Assembly: GCF_022811705.1 (NCBI RefSeq)
Contig: NZ_CP094528.1
Location: forward strand, 2,976,001-3,040,000
Origin: Agromyces larvae
Lineage (GTDB): Bacteria > Actinomycetota > Actinomycetes > Actinomycetales > Microbacteriaceae
Direction of reading: 5' to 3'
DNA: 64,000 bases
Part shown: positions 51,624 to 61,092 of the stretch, in pieces
Layout of the letters: every line of letters begins with the position of its first letter
How positions within the stretch are numbered: the first letter of the stretch is position 1
Notes under the pieces: model-generated
The model's database searches: none
What the model saw: the letters and a program-made list of their open reading frames with translations, nothing else
What the model was told of the DNA's origin: nothing
Made by a program: the position numbers and the translations under genes

Positions 51624-52949
51624 GTGACCACCGACGGCGTCCCGCAGCGGACCGGCAACAACCTCGACCCTTGGTACGCGAACTACGCCGAGCGAGCCGC
51701 CGGCTTCGCCGCATCCGAGGTTCGAGCTCTGTTCGCCGTCGCGTCGCGGCCCGAGGTGGTCTCGCTCGCCGGCGGCATGCCGTTCGTCTCCGCGCTGCCG
51801 CAGGAGCTTGTGCGCTCGGCGATGGATCGCGTCATGGTCGAGCAGGGCCCGGTCGCGCTGCAGTACGGCGGGGGAGCGGGCATCCCCGAACTGCGCGAGC
51901 ACATCCTCGATGTGATGTCGCTCGAGGGCATCCGGGGTGCGTCGGTCGACGACGTCGTGACCTCGACCGGCTCGCAGCAGGCGCTCGATTTCGTGGCGAA
52001 GCTGTTCCTCGACCCCGGCGACGTGGTGCTCGCCGAGGCCCCGTCGTACGTCGGGGCGATGGGCGTGTTCCGGTCGTACCAGGCGTCGGTCGTGCATGTC
52101 GCAATGGACGACGACGGGCTGATCCCCGAGGCGCTGCGGCAGACCATCGCGCACCTGCGCGGGCAGGGGCGACGCATCAAGTTCCTGTACACGATCCCGA
52201 ACTTCCACAATCCGGCGGGCGTGACCCTGTCGGCCGCGCGCCGTCCCGAGATCCTCGAGATCTGTCGTGCGAACGAGATTCTGGTGCTGGAGGACAACCC
52301 GTACGGGCTGCTGCACTTCGACGAGCCGGCGCCGAACGCGCTCCGTTCGCTCGACCCCGAGGGCGTCATCTACCTCGGCTCGTTCTCGAAGACGCTCGCT
52401 CCCGGATTCCGGGTGGGCTGGGCGCTCGCGCCGCACGCCATCCGCGAGAAGCTCATCCTCGCGGCCGAGTCGGCGATTCTCTCGCCGTCCTCGTTCAGCC
52501 AGCTCGTCGTGTCGGAGTATCTCTCCACCGCCGATTGGCGTGGGCAGATCGACACGTTCCGCGGGGTGTACCGCGAACGCAAGGACGCGATGATCGAGGC
52601 GCTCTCGGAGTATCTGCCCCAGTTGTCGTGGACGAACCCGAACGGCGGCTTCTACGTCTGGGTGACCATGCCCGATGTGCTCGACTCGAAGGCGATGCTG
52701 CCGCGTGCGGTGCGCGAACTCGTCGCCTACACGCCCGGCACCGCGTTCTTCGCGGACGGCCGCGGGCGCCACGCCATGCGCTTGTCGTTCTGCTACCCCA
52801 CGCCCGACGCGATCCGGCTCGGCGTGCGCCGGCTCGCGACGGTCGTGAACGGCGAGCTCGACCTGCTCGACACGTTCGCCGGCACCGGCACTCTGCAGGC
52901 CCCGGTCACGCCCGGCATCGAGCAGGCCCCGCCGTCGGACCTGAAGTAA
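51624..52949 (+). CDS. PLP-dependent aminotransferase (2-aminoadipate/LysN-like)
   Basis: A 441-residue fold-type-I aminotransferase. SLAGGMPFVSALP opens the domain; TSTGSQQALDFVAKLFLDPGD follows, then IPNFHNPAGVTLS, VLEDNPYGLL and the PLP lysine in YLGSFSKTLAPGFRVGW. It lacks a DNA-binding domain, so it is an enzyme and not a MocR regulator. Such genes are conserved between trxA and parB in Microbacteriaceae. GTG 51624 follows a TACGAT -10-like hexamer (51592-51597). The amino donor and physiological substrate are not determined by sequence. Confidence 0.88.
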   Translation: MTTDGVPQRTGNNLDPWYANYAERAAGFAASEVRALFAVASRPEVVSLAGGMPFVSALPQELVRSAMDRVMVEQGPVALQYGGGAGIPELREHILDVMSLEGIRGASVDDVVTSTGSQQALDFVAKLFLDPGDVVLAEAPSYVGAMGVFRSYQASVVHVAMDDDGLIPEALRQTIAHLRGQGRRIKFLYTIPNFHNPAGVTLSAARRPEILEICRANEILVLEDNPYGLLHFDEPAPNALRSLDPEGVIYLGSFSKTLAPGFRVGWALAPHAIREKLILAAESAILSPSSFSQLVVSEYLSTADWRGQIDTFRGVYRERKDAMIEALSEYLPQLSWTNPNGGFYVWVTMPDVLDSKAMLPRAVRELVAYTPGTAFFADGRGRHAMRLSFCYPTPDAIRLGVRRLATVVNGELDLLDTFAGTGTLQAPVTPGIEQAPPSDLK

Positions 52950-52989
52950 GCATCCGTCCATTTCGAAGAGACCGGAGAAATCCCAGATC

Positions 52990-54000
52990 ATGGCTGATTC
53001 TGAAGAGATCACGACGGATGCTTCGCAGCAACGCGACGCGGACGTGACCGACACCCGTGCGCTTCGGGTCGTGGTGCTCGCCGGCGGCATCTCGCACGAA
53101 CGAGACGTCTCGCTGCGGTCGGGCCGACGCGTGGTTGACGCCCTCGACGCAGCCGGACACGATGTCGCACTGCGGGATCCCGACGCCGGCCTGCTGCCGT
53201 TCCTGGCCGACCACCGACCCGATGTCGTGTTCCCCGCGCTGCACGGTTCGAGCGGTGAAGACGGATCGTTGCTCGATCTGCTCGCCGCACTCGGCGTCCC
53301 GACGGTCGGATCGACCGGTGCGGCGGCTCGTCGCGCATGGTCGAAGCCCGTGGCGTCGTCGCTGGTGCGCGACGCCGGTATCGCTGCGCCCGAATCGGTC
53401 GTGCTGTCGCACGAAGCGTTCCGTGAACTCGGCGCCGCCAGCGTCCTGCGGGTCGTCCGCAAGGCACTGCCCGGCGATGTCGTCGTGAAGCCCGCCAGCG
53501 GGGGATCGGCACAGGGTGTGACGATCGTCGACGCGCCCGACGAACTGCCGCGCGCAATGGTCGACGCGTTCACCTACGACGATGTCGCCATCGTCGAGAA
53601 CCGGATCTTCGGCACAGAGGTCGCCGTCACGGTGGTCGACACTGCCGACGGACCCGTCGCGCTGCCCGCCGTGGAGATCGAACCGACCACCGGCATCTAC
53701 AGCTTCCAGGCGAGGTACAACGCCGGCGAGACCACGTTCTACGCGCCGTCGCGGCTGTCAGCCGACCACGCTGCCGCGGTCGCAGATGCCGCCGTGCTCG
53801 CACACCGCACCCTCGGGCTTCGCGATCTCTCTCGCGTCGATTTCATCGTCGACGAGCAGGGCACACCGTGGTTCCTCGAGGCGAACGTCGTGCCCGGCCT
53901 CACCGAGACGTCACTCGTACCGCTGGCGATCGAAGCCTCGGGGACGGATGCTTCGCGCCTCTACGACGGGCTCATCAGGCGCGCCGCCGCACGCGGCTGA
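52990..54000 (+). CDS. D-alanine--D-alanine ligase-like ATP-grasp protein
   Basis: A 336-residue ATP-grasp enzyme: VVVLAGGISHERDVSLRSGR (N-domain), VFPALHGSSGEDGSLLDLL, DVVVKPASGGSAQGVTIV and metal-binding WFLEANVVPGLTETS. It fits the Ddl fold and motifs, but the N-terminal 20 residues and near-parB location mark it as the second, origin-linked paralogue common in actinobacteria; the housekeeping ddl is normally elsewhere. It may ligate D-Ala or another D-amino acid. 40 bp after the aminotransferase and likely co-transcribed with it. Confidence 0.85.
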   Translation: MADSEEITTDASQQRDADVTDTRALRVVVLAGGISHERDVSLRSGRRVVDALDAAGHDVALRDPDAGLLPFLADHRPDVVFPALHGSSGEDGSLLDLLAALGVPTVGSTGAAARRAWSKPVASSLVRDAGIAAPESVVLSHEAFRELGAASVLRVVRKALPGDVVVKPASGGSAQGVTIVDAPDELPRAMVDAFTYDDVAIVENRIFGTEVAVTVVDTADGPVALPAVEIEPTTGIYSFQARYNAGETTFYAPSRLSADHAAAVADAAVLAHRTLGLRDLSRVDFIVDEQGTPWFLEANVVPGLTETSLVPLAIEASGTDASRLYDGLIRRAAARG

Positions 54001-54005
54001 TCACC

Positions 54006-54021
54006 CGTTTCACGTGGAACG
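54006..54021. other. parS-like site, one mismatch in the core
   Basis: CGTTTCACGTGGAACG differs from the parS palindrome by one base. It lies just past the Ddl-like stop and 228 bp beyond the parB stop. Confidence 0.6.
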
Positions 54022-54053
54022 GGAGGTCGCGCGCGGGCGGCCCGCCAGATCTC

Positions 54054-54100
54054 GGGTCTCGAGACGCGTGCTCCTTCGACGCTCACTCCTCGACCGGCGG
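54054..54100. repeat. Dispersed repeat, copy 2
   Basis: This copy begins GGGTCTCGAGACGC and ends CTCCTCGACCGGCGG. It matches 18564-18610 at 40 of 47 positions. It lies in the 248-bp space between the Ddl-like gene and parB. Confidence 0.7.
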
Positions 54101-54248
54101 AATGTTCGGTTGGTCGAGGGGTGCCCGCCGAGCCGCGACCGATCCTGAGACTCGTCATCGGCACGGCCGCCGCTCGATGACGACTCACGCATGGCGCTTC
54201 GCCGGCGCAGGAGCGACGCGTCTCGCGGCCTTGGCATCAAGGGTGCGG

Positions 54249-55232
54249 CTAGACGCCCTCGAGTTCTTCGCCGAGATCGGTCAGGATACGGCGAAGGTCC
54301 TGCACGGTGGCGAAATCGATGCTGATCTGGCCTTTACGGCTCCCGAGCGCGATCTTCACGCGGGTGTTGAGCCGGTCACCGAGGCGAACCGCGAGGTCGT
54401 CGAGGAACTCCTGGCGCTTGCCCGCAGCGGGGGGTTTCGCTCGAGCCGGCTTGGGTTCTGCTGAGGCGAGGGCTTCTGCCGCCCGCACCGACAGCTCTTC
54501 GTTGACGATCTTGTCGGCGAGCCGCTGCATCGACTCGGCGTCGGGCATCATGAGGATCGCCCGCGCGTGGCCCGCGCTGAGCACCCCGGCGGCGACTCGG
54601 AGCTGCACCGCCTCGGGGAGCTTCAGCAGCCGAAGCGTGTTCGAGATCTGCGGACGAGATCGGCCGATCCGTGCCGCGAGTTCCTCCTGCGTGATCCCGA
54701 AGTCGGAGAGCAGTTGCTGGTACGCCGATGCTTCTTCGAGCGGGTTGAGCTGCGAGCGGTGCAGGTTCTCGAGCAGCGCGTCGCGCAGCATCGACTCGTT
54801 GGCGGTGTCTTTGACGACGGCGGGAATGCTGTCGAGTCCTGCGGCCTTCGTTGCGCGGAGGCGGCGCTCGCCCATGACGAGTTCGTACTTGCCCACCTCG
54901 TCGGGGTGGGGTCGCACGACGATCGGCTGCAGCACCCCGAACTCGCGAATGCTGTGCACGAGTTCGGCGAGATCCTCGGGGTCGAACACCGTCCGTGGCT
55001 GCTGCGCGTTCGGCACGATGTCGTCGGGGGAGAGGCGGGCGAGGCGGGCTCCGGGAACTGCGACGAGCGACTCCGCTGTGGCTGCCTGCTCGACGGCGCC
55101 GACCGCCGCCTCGGGTCGTTCTCCGTCGGGGAAGAAGACGTCGACGGGTCGGGAGGCCTTGACCGCCGTGTCCTCGGTCGTGGGAATGAGCGCGCCGATG
55201 CCACGGCCGAGGCCGGTACGTTTCGCTGCCAT
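54249..55232 (-). CDS. parB: Chromosome-partitioning protein ParB
   Basis: A 327-residue CTP-dependent DNA clamp that loads at parS and spreads. KRTGLGRGIGALIP at the N-terminus, NAQQPRTVFDPEDLAELV, CTP-binding GERRLRATKAAG, ENLHRSQLNPLEEASAYQQL, helix-turn-helix QEELAARIGRSRPQISNTLR and a C-terminal dimerisation domain ending DLRRILTDLGEELEGV. Its ATG shares one base with the parA stop (TGATG). The abundance of parS sites downstream of parA indicates the loading zone. Confidence 0.96.
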   Translation of the reverse strand: MAAKRTGLGRGIGALIPTTEDTAVKASRPVDVFFPDGERPEAAVGAVEQAATAESLVAVPGARLARLSPDDIVPNAQQPRTVFDPEDLAELVHSIREFGVLQPIVVRPHPDEVGKYELVMGERRLRATKAAGLDSIPAVVKDTANESMLRDALLENLHRSQLNPLEEASAYQQLLSDFGITQEELAARIGRSRPQISNTLRLLKLPEAVQLRVAAGVLSAGHARAILMMPDAESMQRLADKIVNEELSVRAAEALASAEPKPARAKPPAAGKRQEFLDDLAVRLGDRLNTRVKIALGSRKGQISIDFATVQDLRRILTDLGEELEGV

Positions 55233-57145
55233 CAGTTCGACTCCTCGATCTCGGGTGCGCCGCGGCGCGCGATCTCGGCCGCCGCTTCGCGATACGACAG
55301 CGAGCCGCTCGACCCGTAGTCGTAGGTGATGACGCTCTGCCCGTAGCTCGGAGCCTCCGATACTCGAACGGAGCGGGGAATGATCGTCTGCAGGGTCTGC
55401 CCGGGGAAGTGGTCGCGCACCTCCTGTGCGACCTGCTGCGCGAGGTTGGTGCGCGAGTCGTACATGGTGAGCAGGATCGTCGAGAGTCGCAGGGTCGGGT
55501 TCAAGTGCTTCTCGATCAGCTCGATATTGCTGAGCAGCTGCGACAGGCCTTCGAGCGCGTAGTACTCGCACTGGATGGGAATCAACACTTCACGCGCAGC
55601 GACGAACGCGTTGATGGTGAGGAGACCGAGCGACGGCGGGCAGTCGATGAAGACGTAGTGGTACGGCTCCGTCATCGATTCGAGGTGGCGGTCGAGCGCA
55701 CGACGGAGGCGCTGCTCACGAGCGACCATCGAGACCAGTTCGATCTCGGCACCAGCGAGATGAATGGTCGCCGGCACGCAGTCGAGATGCTCGTGCTCTG
55801 TCGACGGACGGACGACCGCGGAGAGCGGGAGATCGGAGACGAGCACCTCATACACGCTCTGCTGTTCGGACTGGTGATCGACACCGAGCGCGGTGGAGGC
55901 GTTGCCCTGCGGGTCGAGGTCGATAACGAGCACACGCGCGCCGGAACGTGCGAGAGCAGCAGCGAGATTGACGGCGGACGTCGTCTTCCCGACGCCGCCC
56001 TTCTGGTTCGAGATCGTGAGAACGCGCGTCTGCGGGGGGAGTGGCAGCACCGCCTCCTCGAGTGCGATGCGCCGACGAGTTTCTTCGGCGAGCTGATCGG
56101 CCAGGGGAGTTCCTCCGTAGATCGGGGATGTTTCACGTGAAACGTCAGTGGGAAGTGGAGTCTGGGGGGTGCCACCGTCAGGCAGCACCGCGGGCGGCGC
56201 GACCGCAGGGGGCGCTGCCGATCCACGGATGGCCTCAGGGACGATCGAGACGACAGAATCAGGCGTTCGGTCACCCTCCGAACTGACGAGTTCTGCCGGC
56301 GCGATCGCGGCATCCTCACGAGTGATCGACGCAGAGTCATCGACGGTCGGTGGAGTCGGCACAGCGGACGCGTTCGGCTCAGCTTGCGGGAATGCGGCAG
56401 AATCCGTGCGCGCTGCGTCATCGTCGGCGGTTTCGGCCGGCTCAGCGACGGGCTGTGCCGGCGTGACGTTGTTCACCTCGGAAGGCGGGGTGGGGCTTTC
56501 CGGAGTTGGAGCGTCCGCGGCAGACGCGTCAGGACTCGGCGGGCCTGATGCTGGCGCGGTGGACGGTGATTCGCCCGTCACAGCAGGCTTCGGCTGGTGG
56601 AGCGAAGACACCGTATCTGCGGCCGCGTCACCCACGATTTCGCGGATGATGTCTTCGAGCAGACGATCGGCCGAGGCGTTCGAATGCGGCGCCGGCTGCG
56701 CGAGGGCCTCGGTCGATGCATCGGACGAGTCCGTCAGGGCCGCGGCAGTCGCCGCGTCCCAGTCGAAGCGCGCCTCGGAGCCGGGCGGCGAAGCTTCGTC
56801 TCGCTCGGGCGCGGGATGCTCCGCCGCAGTCGAGGGGGTCGTCCCGACCTCGGGATCGGGCTGAGTTTCCTGGGACAGTTCCGCGGGCACGGTCATCTGA
56901 GGTGCCGAAGCGGGACTCGCTTGTGGCTGTTCGAACGTGTTCGTCGGCACTGCTTGCGACGGTGGAGCCCAGCTTCGCGGGTCGCCGACGACCGCGGCCC
57001 CAACGACGTCGGGCGTCGACGCGGCGACCGGCGCGGGAGCGGCCGATGGGGGAGTTGATGCGGGAGCGATGGGCACTTGCTTCTGGTTCTCCTCGGATCG
57101 CGCACGTCTGCGTCGGAACCAACCGCGAGCCCCACCCTGCGCCAT
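55232..57145 (-). CDS. parA: ParA ATPase with long N-terminal extension
   Basis: A 637-residue protein. The ParA core begins near residue 335 (VSRETSPIYGGTPLADQL) with deviant Walker A NQKGGVGKTT (380-389), VIDLDPQGNAST, FIDCPPSLGLLT and the DNA-binding C-terminus. Ordinary ParA proteins are about 260-320 residues, so residues 1-334 are an extension: basic GWFRRRRARSEENQ, then Pro/Ala/Ser/Glu-rich sequence with one predicted helix (ADRLLEDIIREIVGDAAADT). ATG 57145 has a GGAG site 8 bases upstream and no start codon exists near the core, so the extension appears genuine. A perfect parS lies inside the gene at 56129-56144. Confidence 0.88.
   Translation of the reverse strand: MAQGGARGWFRRRRARSEENQKQVPIAPASTPPSAAPAPVAASTPDVVGAAVVGDPRSWAPPSQAVPTNTFEQPQASPASAPQMTVPAELSQETQPDPEVGTTPSTAAEHPAPERDEASPPGSEARFDWDAATAAALTDSSDASTEALAQPAPHSNASADRLLEDIIREIVGDAAADTVSSLHQPKPAVTGESPSTAPASGPPSPDASAADAPTPESPTPPSEVNNVTPAQPVAEPAETADDDAARTDSAAFPQAEPNASAVPTPPTVDDSASITREDAAIAPAELVSSEGDRTPDSVVSIVPEAIRGSAAPPAVAPPAVLPDGGTPQTPLPTDVSRETSPIYGGTPLADQLAEETRRRIALEEAVLPLPPQTRVLTISNQKGGVGKTTSAVNLAAALARSGARVLVIDLDPQGNASTALGVDHQSEQQSVYEVLVSDLPLSAVVRPSTEHEHLDCVPATIHLAGAEIELVSMVAREQRLRRALDRHLESMTEPYHYVFIDCPPSLGLLTINAFVAAREVLIPIQCEYYALEGLSQLLSNIELIEKHLNPTLRLSTILLTMYDSRTNLAQQVAQEVRDHFPGQTLQTIIPRSVRVSEAPSYGQSVITYDYGSSGSLSYREAAAEIARRGAPEIEESN
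56129..56144. other. parS site inside parA
   Basis: TGTTTCACGTGAAACG contains the perfect 14-bp palindrome GTTTCACGTGAAAC. It encodes DVSRET at the junction between the ParA extension and the ATPase core. Confidence 0.92.
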
Positions 57146-57366
57146 CCCGAGTTCTCCAACCCACGCTCGTCGTGTGATGATGCGTCGCCCCGACCGATCT
57201 CCAGCCGGTCCGACACCCAAGCCTAACTGTGCGCTCGGACGCTGGCGCTCACGCGCGCCCGGAGAGCGGAACAATCCCGTATCCACAGGTGAAGGCATGG
57301 ACGAGTCAAAGTGAACGCGGGTTCCCTGCAGCCGGCGGGAAGCGGCTGCGGCACGCGTCCGCGGCG

Positions 57367-57382
57367 TGTTTCACGTGAAACA
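57367..57382. other. parS site
   Basis: Perfect 16-bp palindrome TGTTTCACGTGAAACA, 222 bp upstream of the parA start. Confidence 0.95.
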
Positions 57383-57406
57383 CCGACGCGTTCCTGTGGT
57401 GCGCGA

Positions 57407-57422
57407 TGTTTCACGTGAAACG
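57407..57422. other. parS site
   Basis: TGTTTCACGTGAAACG, 40 bp from the preceding site; the only closely paired sites in the array. Confidence 0.95.
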
Positions 57423-58043
57423 TCAGGCGGACTGCATCCGCTCGCCGCGCCAGCCGGCGCGGAGCTGCACGCTGGTGGCGGAACGCCATCTTCGGTATGA
57501 CGGGCCCGCTCGAGCAGCCGCTCCGGAAGGCACGCGCTCCGGCCAGCTTCGGAATTGAAGACGGTCATGCAGTCCTGCGTGTCGCGCCAAGTTGCCGGTG
57601 CTCGCTGGGCGATACATCCTCTTGTCACTGATCGTGGCGCGCACGGGACGCTATCGGAGCCGTTTCGGTGTCGGCGGACAGCTGCAAGTTCAGGGACGAG
57701 CTGCGCATCTGCTGGAGGTGGCCGGGCGATGCCCAGGGCAGGTGCGCTTCGGTCAAGCAGGTCAAGGCGCGTCTGAGTACGTCGGTCCTCGTCGTGGTTC
57801 ACTCGAGATGGACAGGGAGTGCTCCGCGGGGATCACGTCATTTCGCCGGCACGTGCATTGCGACACCGTCATCCGATTCCGCGGGCCGCGCTGCCGGCCC
57901 CGACCCGACGCCAAACCATTGGCCTCGCTGACCCAGGGGTTCTGCGTCTGGTGGTGTGCGGCATCGCACCTGAAGTGGGCAGGTGCACAGCGGGCGGGCA
58001 AGTACCGCGGCCGTTGCACGGGATCGCTTCAGGCCGATACCGA

Positions 58044-58072
58044 TGCCAATGCCAATGCCAATGCCAATGCCT
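58044..58072. repeat. GCCAAT tandem hexamers
   Basis: GATGCCAATGCCAATGCC continues as four to five tandem copies of GCCAAT just before the parS at 58081. Short variable-number repeat. Confidence 0.75.
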
Positions 58073-58080
58073 TCCCGGCG

Positions 58081-58096
58081 TGTTTCACGTGAAACA
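58081..58096. other. parS site
   Basis: Perfect TGTTTCACGTGAAACA opening the first copy of the 254-bp parS repeat. Confidence 0.95.
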
Positions 58097-58334
58097 TCCA
58101 GCCGACGGCATCTGAACCGGCCATCGGCGTGGAACTGGGCTGGACGAGGAGCGCCAGATCCGGACGTTCGCTGAATCGCCGATGCCGATGCCGATGCGAC
58201 CCGTCTTGGCTTCGTTGATCCGTCGAGTCATGTCGCGCGCTGTCAGGCCCGAAGTGGGCTGGCCTACAGGAACCGATCGTCCGCGGCAGCGTGGCACCGG
58301 CACACTTCGAGCCGCTGCCAGTGCACCGGCGGCG

Positions 58335-58350
58335 TGTTTCACGTGAAGCA
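58335..58350. other. parS site with one mismatch
   Basis: TGTTTCACGTGAAGCA; one base off the palindrome. Opens the second unit of repeat family 1. Confidence 0.8.
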
Positions 58351-59077
58351 TCCAGCCGACGGCATCTGAACCGGCCATCGGCGTGGAACTGGGCTGATTG
58401 AGAACCGCCACGTCCGCATCGCCGCCAAGTCGGCGATGCCGATGCGTCCCATCGTGGCTTCGCCGCCCCTGCGGGTTATAGACAGAAGGGAGTGGATGGG
58501 TTCGGGCGTGTCAGTGCTCGCCGATCCAGCCTGAGCGGTGCCAGAGTCCTTCAGCAGCGGCGAGGCCTGTGCCGCGGAGTTCTGGTCCGAGGGGTTCGTC
58601 GACTCCCCTTGGCGGTGCTGGCTGTGGGGGTTCGGCGAGCTTATGGGCGTGGTCGATGGGACTTCGGCTTGAGTGCGCTTCCCGGTCAGCAACCCAGGAA
58701 CCGGTGCAGCTGCTCCCGGCGGGCGACATCAGGGCGGCGTCGTACGCTCGAAGCACGGCAGTCCCGGCAACATCCCCGTTGAGTCCCGGACGGGTGACGC
58801 CGTTCATCTCCACCCGTGATCCGCATACCCGACAGGTCGTCGCGTTCGACGGAAGATCCACGACCAAGGGTCGCGGACCATACCGAAACCCGTTTCACCC
58901 CGTCATTCCGCGGTCAGATCGAGATCCCATCCACCCTTTCCTGCCTATCGCCCGCTCCTGCCGATGAGTCAGGCAGTGCGCCCTTACAGCTGACGTCGAC
59001 AGGCCAACAACAACTGCGGGGGTTGCCGCAGCAATTGCACGGCACGCGCGGGACCGCTGCCGATACATAGGACGGTG

Positions 59078-59093
59078 TGTTTCACGTGAAACA
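59078..59093. other. parS site
   Basis: Perfect TGTTTCACGTGAAACA, 743 bp after the previous listed site, about three repeat lengths. Confidence 0.95.
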
Positions 59094-60033
59094 TCTCGCC
59101 AGGGCTTCTCGGCTGGCTATCAAAGCGGGAGCGGGCTGAACGAGAACACTTCGTCCGGGCGACGACCCAGTTTGCCTCGGTGATCCCGGCCGTTGAGTCA
59201 GGTGGTGCGCCGTCACTCCTGCCGCGGGCCACGCCTACAAGATCCGAGTGCCTCAGGTGACACTGCACGGCGCGCTTCGAGCCGCTGCTGACATACGGCG
59301 GTGGTTGCGCGACAGCCACCGGACCAGAACTGGAGTGCGGGGAGCGTCACGTCCGACACCCCCGCCGAATCGCCCCTGCCGACATCACCCGTCGTGGCTT
59401 CGTTGAACTCGTCCATCGAGCTGGTGGTGCGGCATCGTCGAGGCCGCATCTCTCAGCCGACAGCAGCGACTGCGGAGAACGTCACGGCACGCGTTGACAC
59501 ACGATGCCACAACTCGAGACGCGTTCCAGGCGAAACGTCGGCGAACCCTGCGCAAGCGTCCGAGCGTCCACCTGAGCTTCCAGCCAGGGGTGGCTCAGGC
59601 GCCGTCGAATACCTCCAACCAGCACGCAGGCGACGCGGTGGGCCTGACCCGCGCAGCGACGCCAACGGTGAGTTCCCCCACCTCGAGGAACACCGGGGGT
59701 CCTCTGTGACGTACTCCGTCGTCATCCGGAGTGCCTGATCGCACAGCGGCACAGCACACTCCGCAAATGTGGGCGCGCAGTCGACCTCCCGCCACAGACA
59801 CCCCGCGACGCATCCGCCCGCGGCGGCGCAAGGGCTGCCCGATACGACGACCAAGCACCCGGCTCCAGACCTCTGTGGGCTCAGTGTTCGCGACGCAACT
59901 GATTCGCGGAATGCGACCGTGGCGGCAAGCGGTGAGGCGTCAATGGAAGGGGACAGCCCTGCGGCAACATATGCGGGGCCCACGCCGGCATGCGGGAGGC
60001 ACACGCGACGCACGACGCCGACGACCAGCGACG

Positions 60034-60049
60034 TGCTCCACGTGAAACA
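60034..60049. other. Degenerate parS site
   Basis: TGCTCCACGTGAAACA matches parS at 14 of 16 positions; it occupies the same place in its repeat unit as the perfect site at 60301. Confidence 0.6.
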
Positions 60050-60300
60050 TCGACGGCCCCGTGCCCCCTCCAAAGTCCCTTCAGCAGCGCCAGCCAGCGG
60101 CGTCCGGGGCGGCCGTCGGCACCGAATGCGGTGGGGGACCGCCACGCCCACACATCCACGAATCAGAGACGTCGACGCTGAGCCCCTTACGCAGTGTGTT
60201 CGGGACTCTGCGTCACGCGGTTCGGCGTCAACGGAAGCGGGCAGCCCCGCAGCAACATATGCGGGGCCACCGGCGGCTTGCGCGAGGCAGGCGTCGAGGC

Positions 60301-60316
60301 TGTTTCACGTGAAACA
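60301..60316. other. parS site
   Basis: Perfect TGTTTCACGTGAAACA, 267 bp after the degenerate site. Confidence 0.95.
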
Positions 60317-61076
60317 TCGGCGGCCCCGTGCCCCCTCCAAAGTTCCTTCAGCAGCGCCAGCCAGCGGCGTCCGGGGCGGCCGTCGGCACGGAACGAGGTG
60401 GGGGACCGCCACGCCCACACATCCACGAATCAGAGACGTCGACGCTGACCCCCTTACGCAGTGTGTTGGGGACTCTGCGTCGAGCGGTTCGGCGTCAACC
60501 GAACCCGGGAAAACCGCGTGAGCCCACGGATGCCAACCGTGACGAACACACCCAATACGGCTCGACGAGCAACGCCGACGAACAGCGGAATGTTGACGTG
60601 GAGCATCGAGGCGCAGCGACCACCCCGCCCCAGTTCCTTCAGCAGCTCCGGCCGACGGCCTCGGAGCGGCCATCGGCACCATCTGCGGTGAGGGTTGCCA
60701 CCTCCAGGCCGCCGCCCGAGCCGGCGATCTCCACTCCGTCTCGCTCGCCTCGCCTCGCCGACTCTGGGCTTCGTGAGGTGGTGCGGCGGCACCCGACGCG
60801 GCGAGGGTCCAGGAGCAGCTCGGGCCCAACTCCGGCAAACGGCATGGCACACGTCGACGCGCCAGGGCGACACCGGCGGCACGTTCCGAGTGAAGCGTTC
60901 GGCCGCCAGTGTCTCGGACGACGGGCGACGCCGACACACGCAGTGGTCACCGCAACACGTTGAGGCCGACGCGGAAGAGGCGTGGGTCACACGACCCAGC
61001 TGGCCGCGTCCTCCTCGGCTGCTGCTCCGGGCGATCCGCCGCGACGGCGCGCGAGCGGCCCGCGCGACATCGGCAG

Positions 61077-61092
61077 CGTTTCACGTGAAACG
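61077..61092. other. parS site
   Basis: CGTTTCACGTGAAACG, perfect 16-bp palindrome, near the rsmG-proximal end of the array. Confidence 0.95.

Larger units (their letters stand above)
58081..58400. repeat. parS repeat family 1 (two copies, period 254 bp)
   Basis: The 63-64 bp beginning at each parS (58081 and 58335) are identical except for one base inside the second parS (AAGC for AAAC). They continue CATCCAGCCGACGGCATCTG and reach GGAACTGGGCTG. After that the units diverge, while keeping GATGCCGATG and TGGCTTCG blocks. Confidence 0.85.
59880..60510. repeat. parS repeat family 2 (about 267-288 bp period)
   Basis: Two long units align almost base for base with offset 267: CGGCCCCGTGCCCCCTCCAA at 60054 and 60321, CCACACATCCACGAATCAGA and TTACGCAGTGTGTT following. 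A third, shorter match precedes them: AACATATGCGGGGCC at 59966 and 60254, offset 288. Each long unit starts at a parS (60034 degenerate, 60301 perfect). A fourth, more diverged unit begins at about 60591. Confidence 0.85.

Noticed and set aside
55232..57145. ParA as two separate genes (unknown protein plus short ParA)
   Set aside because: The frame is continuous, no stop or start occurs near the core, and the only good ribosome site is before ATG 57145.
58511..58867. Possible small Cys-containing protein (118 codons, minus strand) in the centromere region
   Set aside because: Starts at TTG without a ribosome site, and third-position G+C is near background, unlike neighbouring genes. It lies within the parS repeat block.
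59769..60521. 250-codon plus-strand frame with internal repeats in the parS region
   Set aside because: Its repeated protein segments are merely the translation of parS repeat family 2. There is no domain, ribosome site or coding bias.
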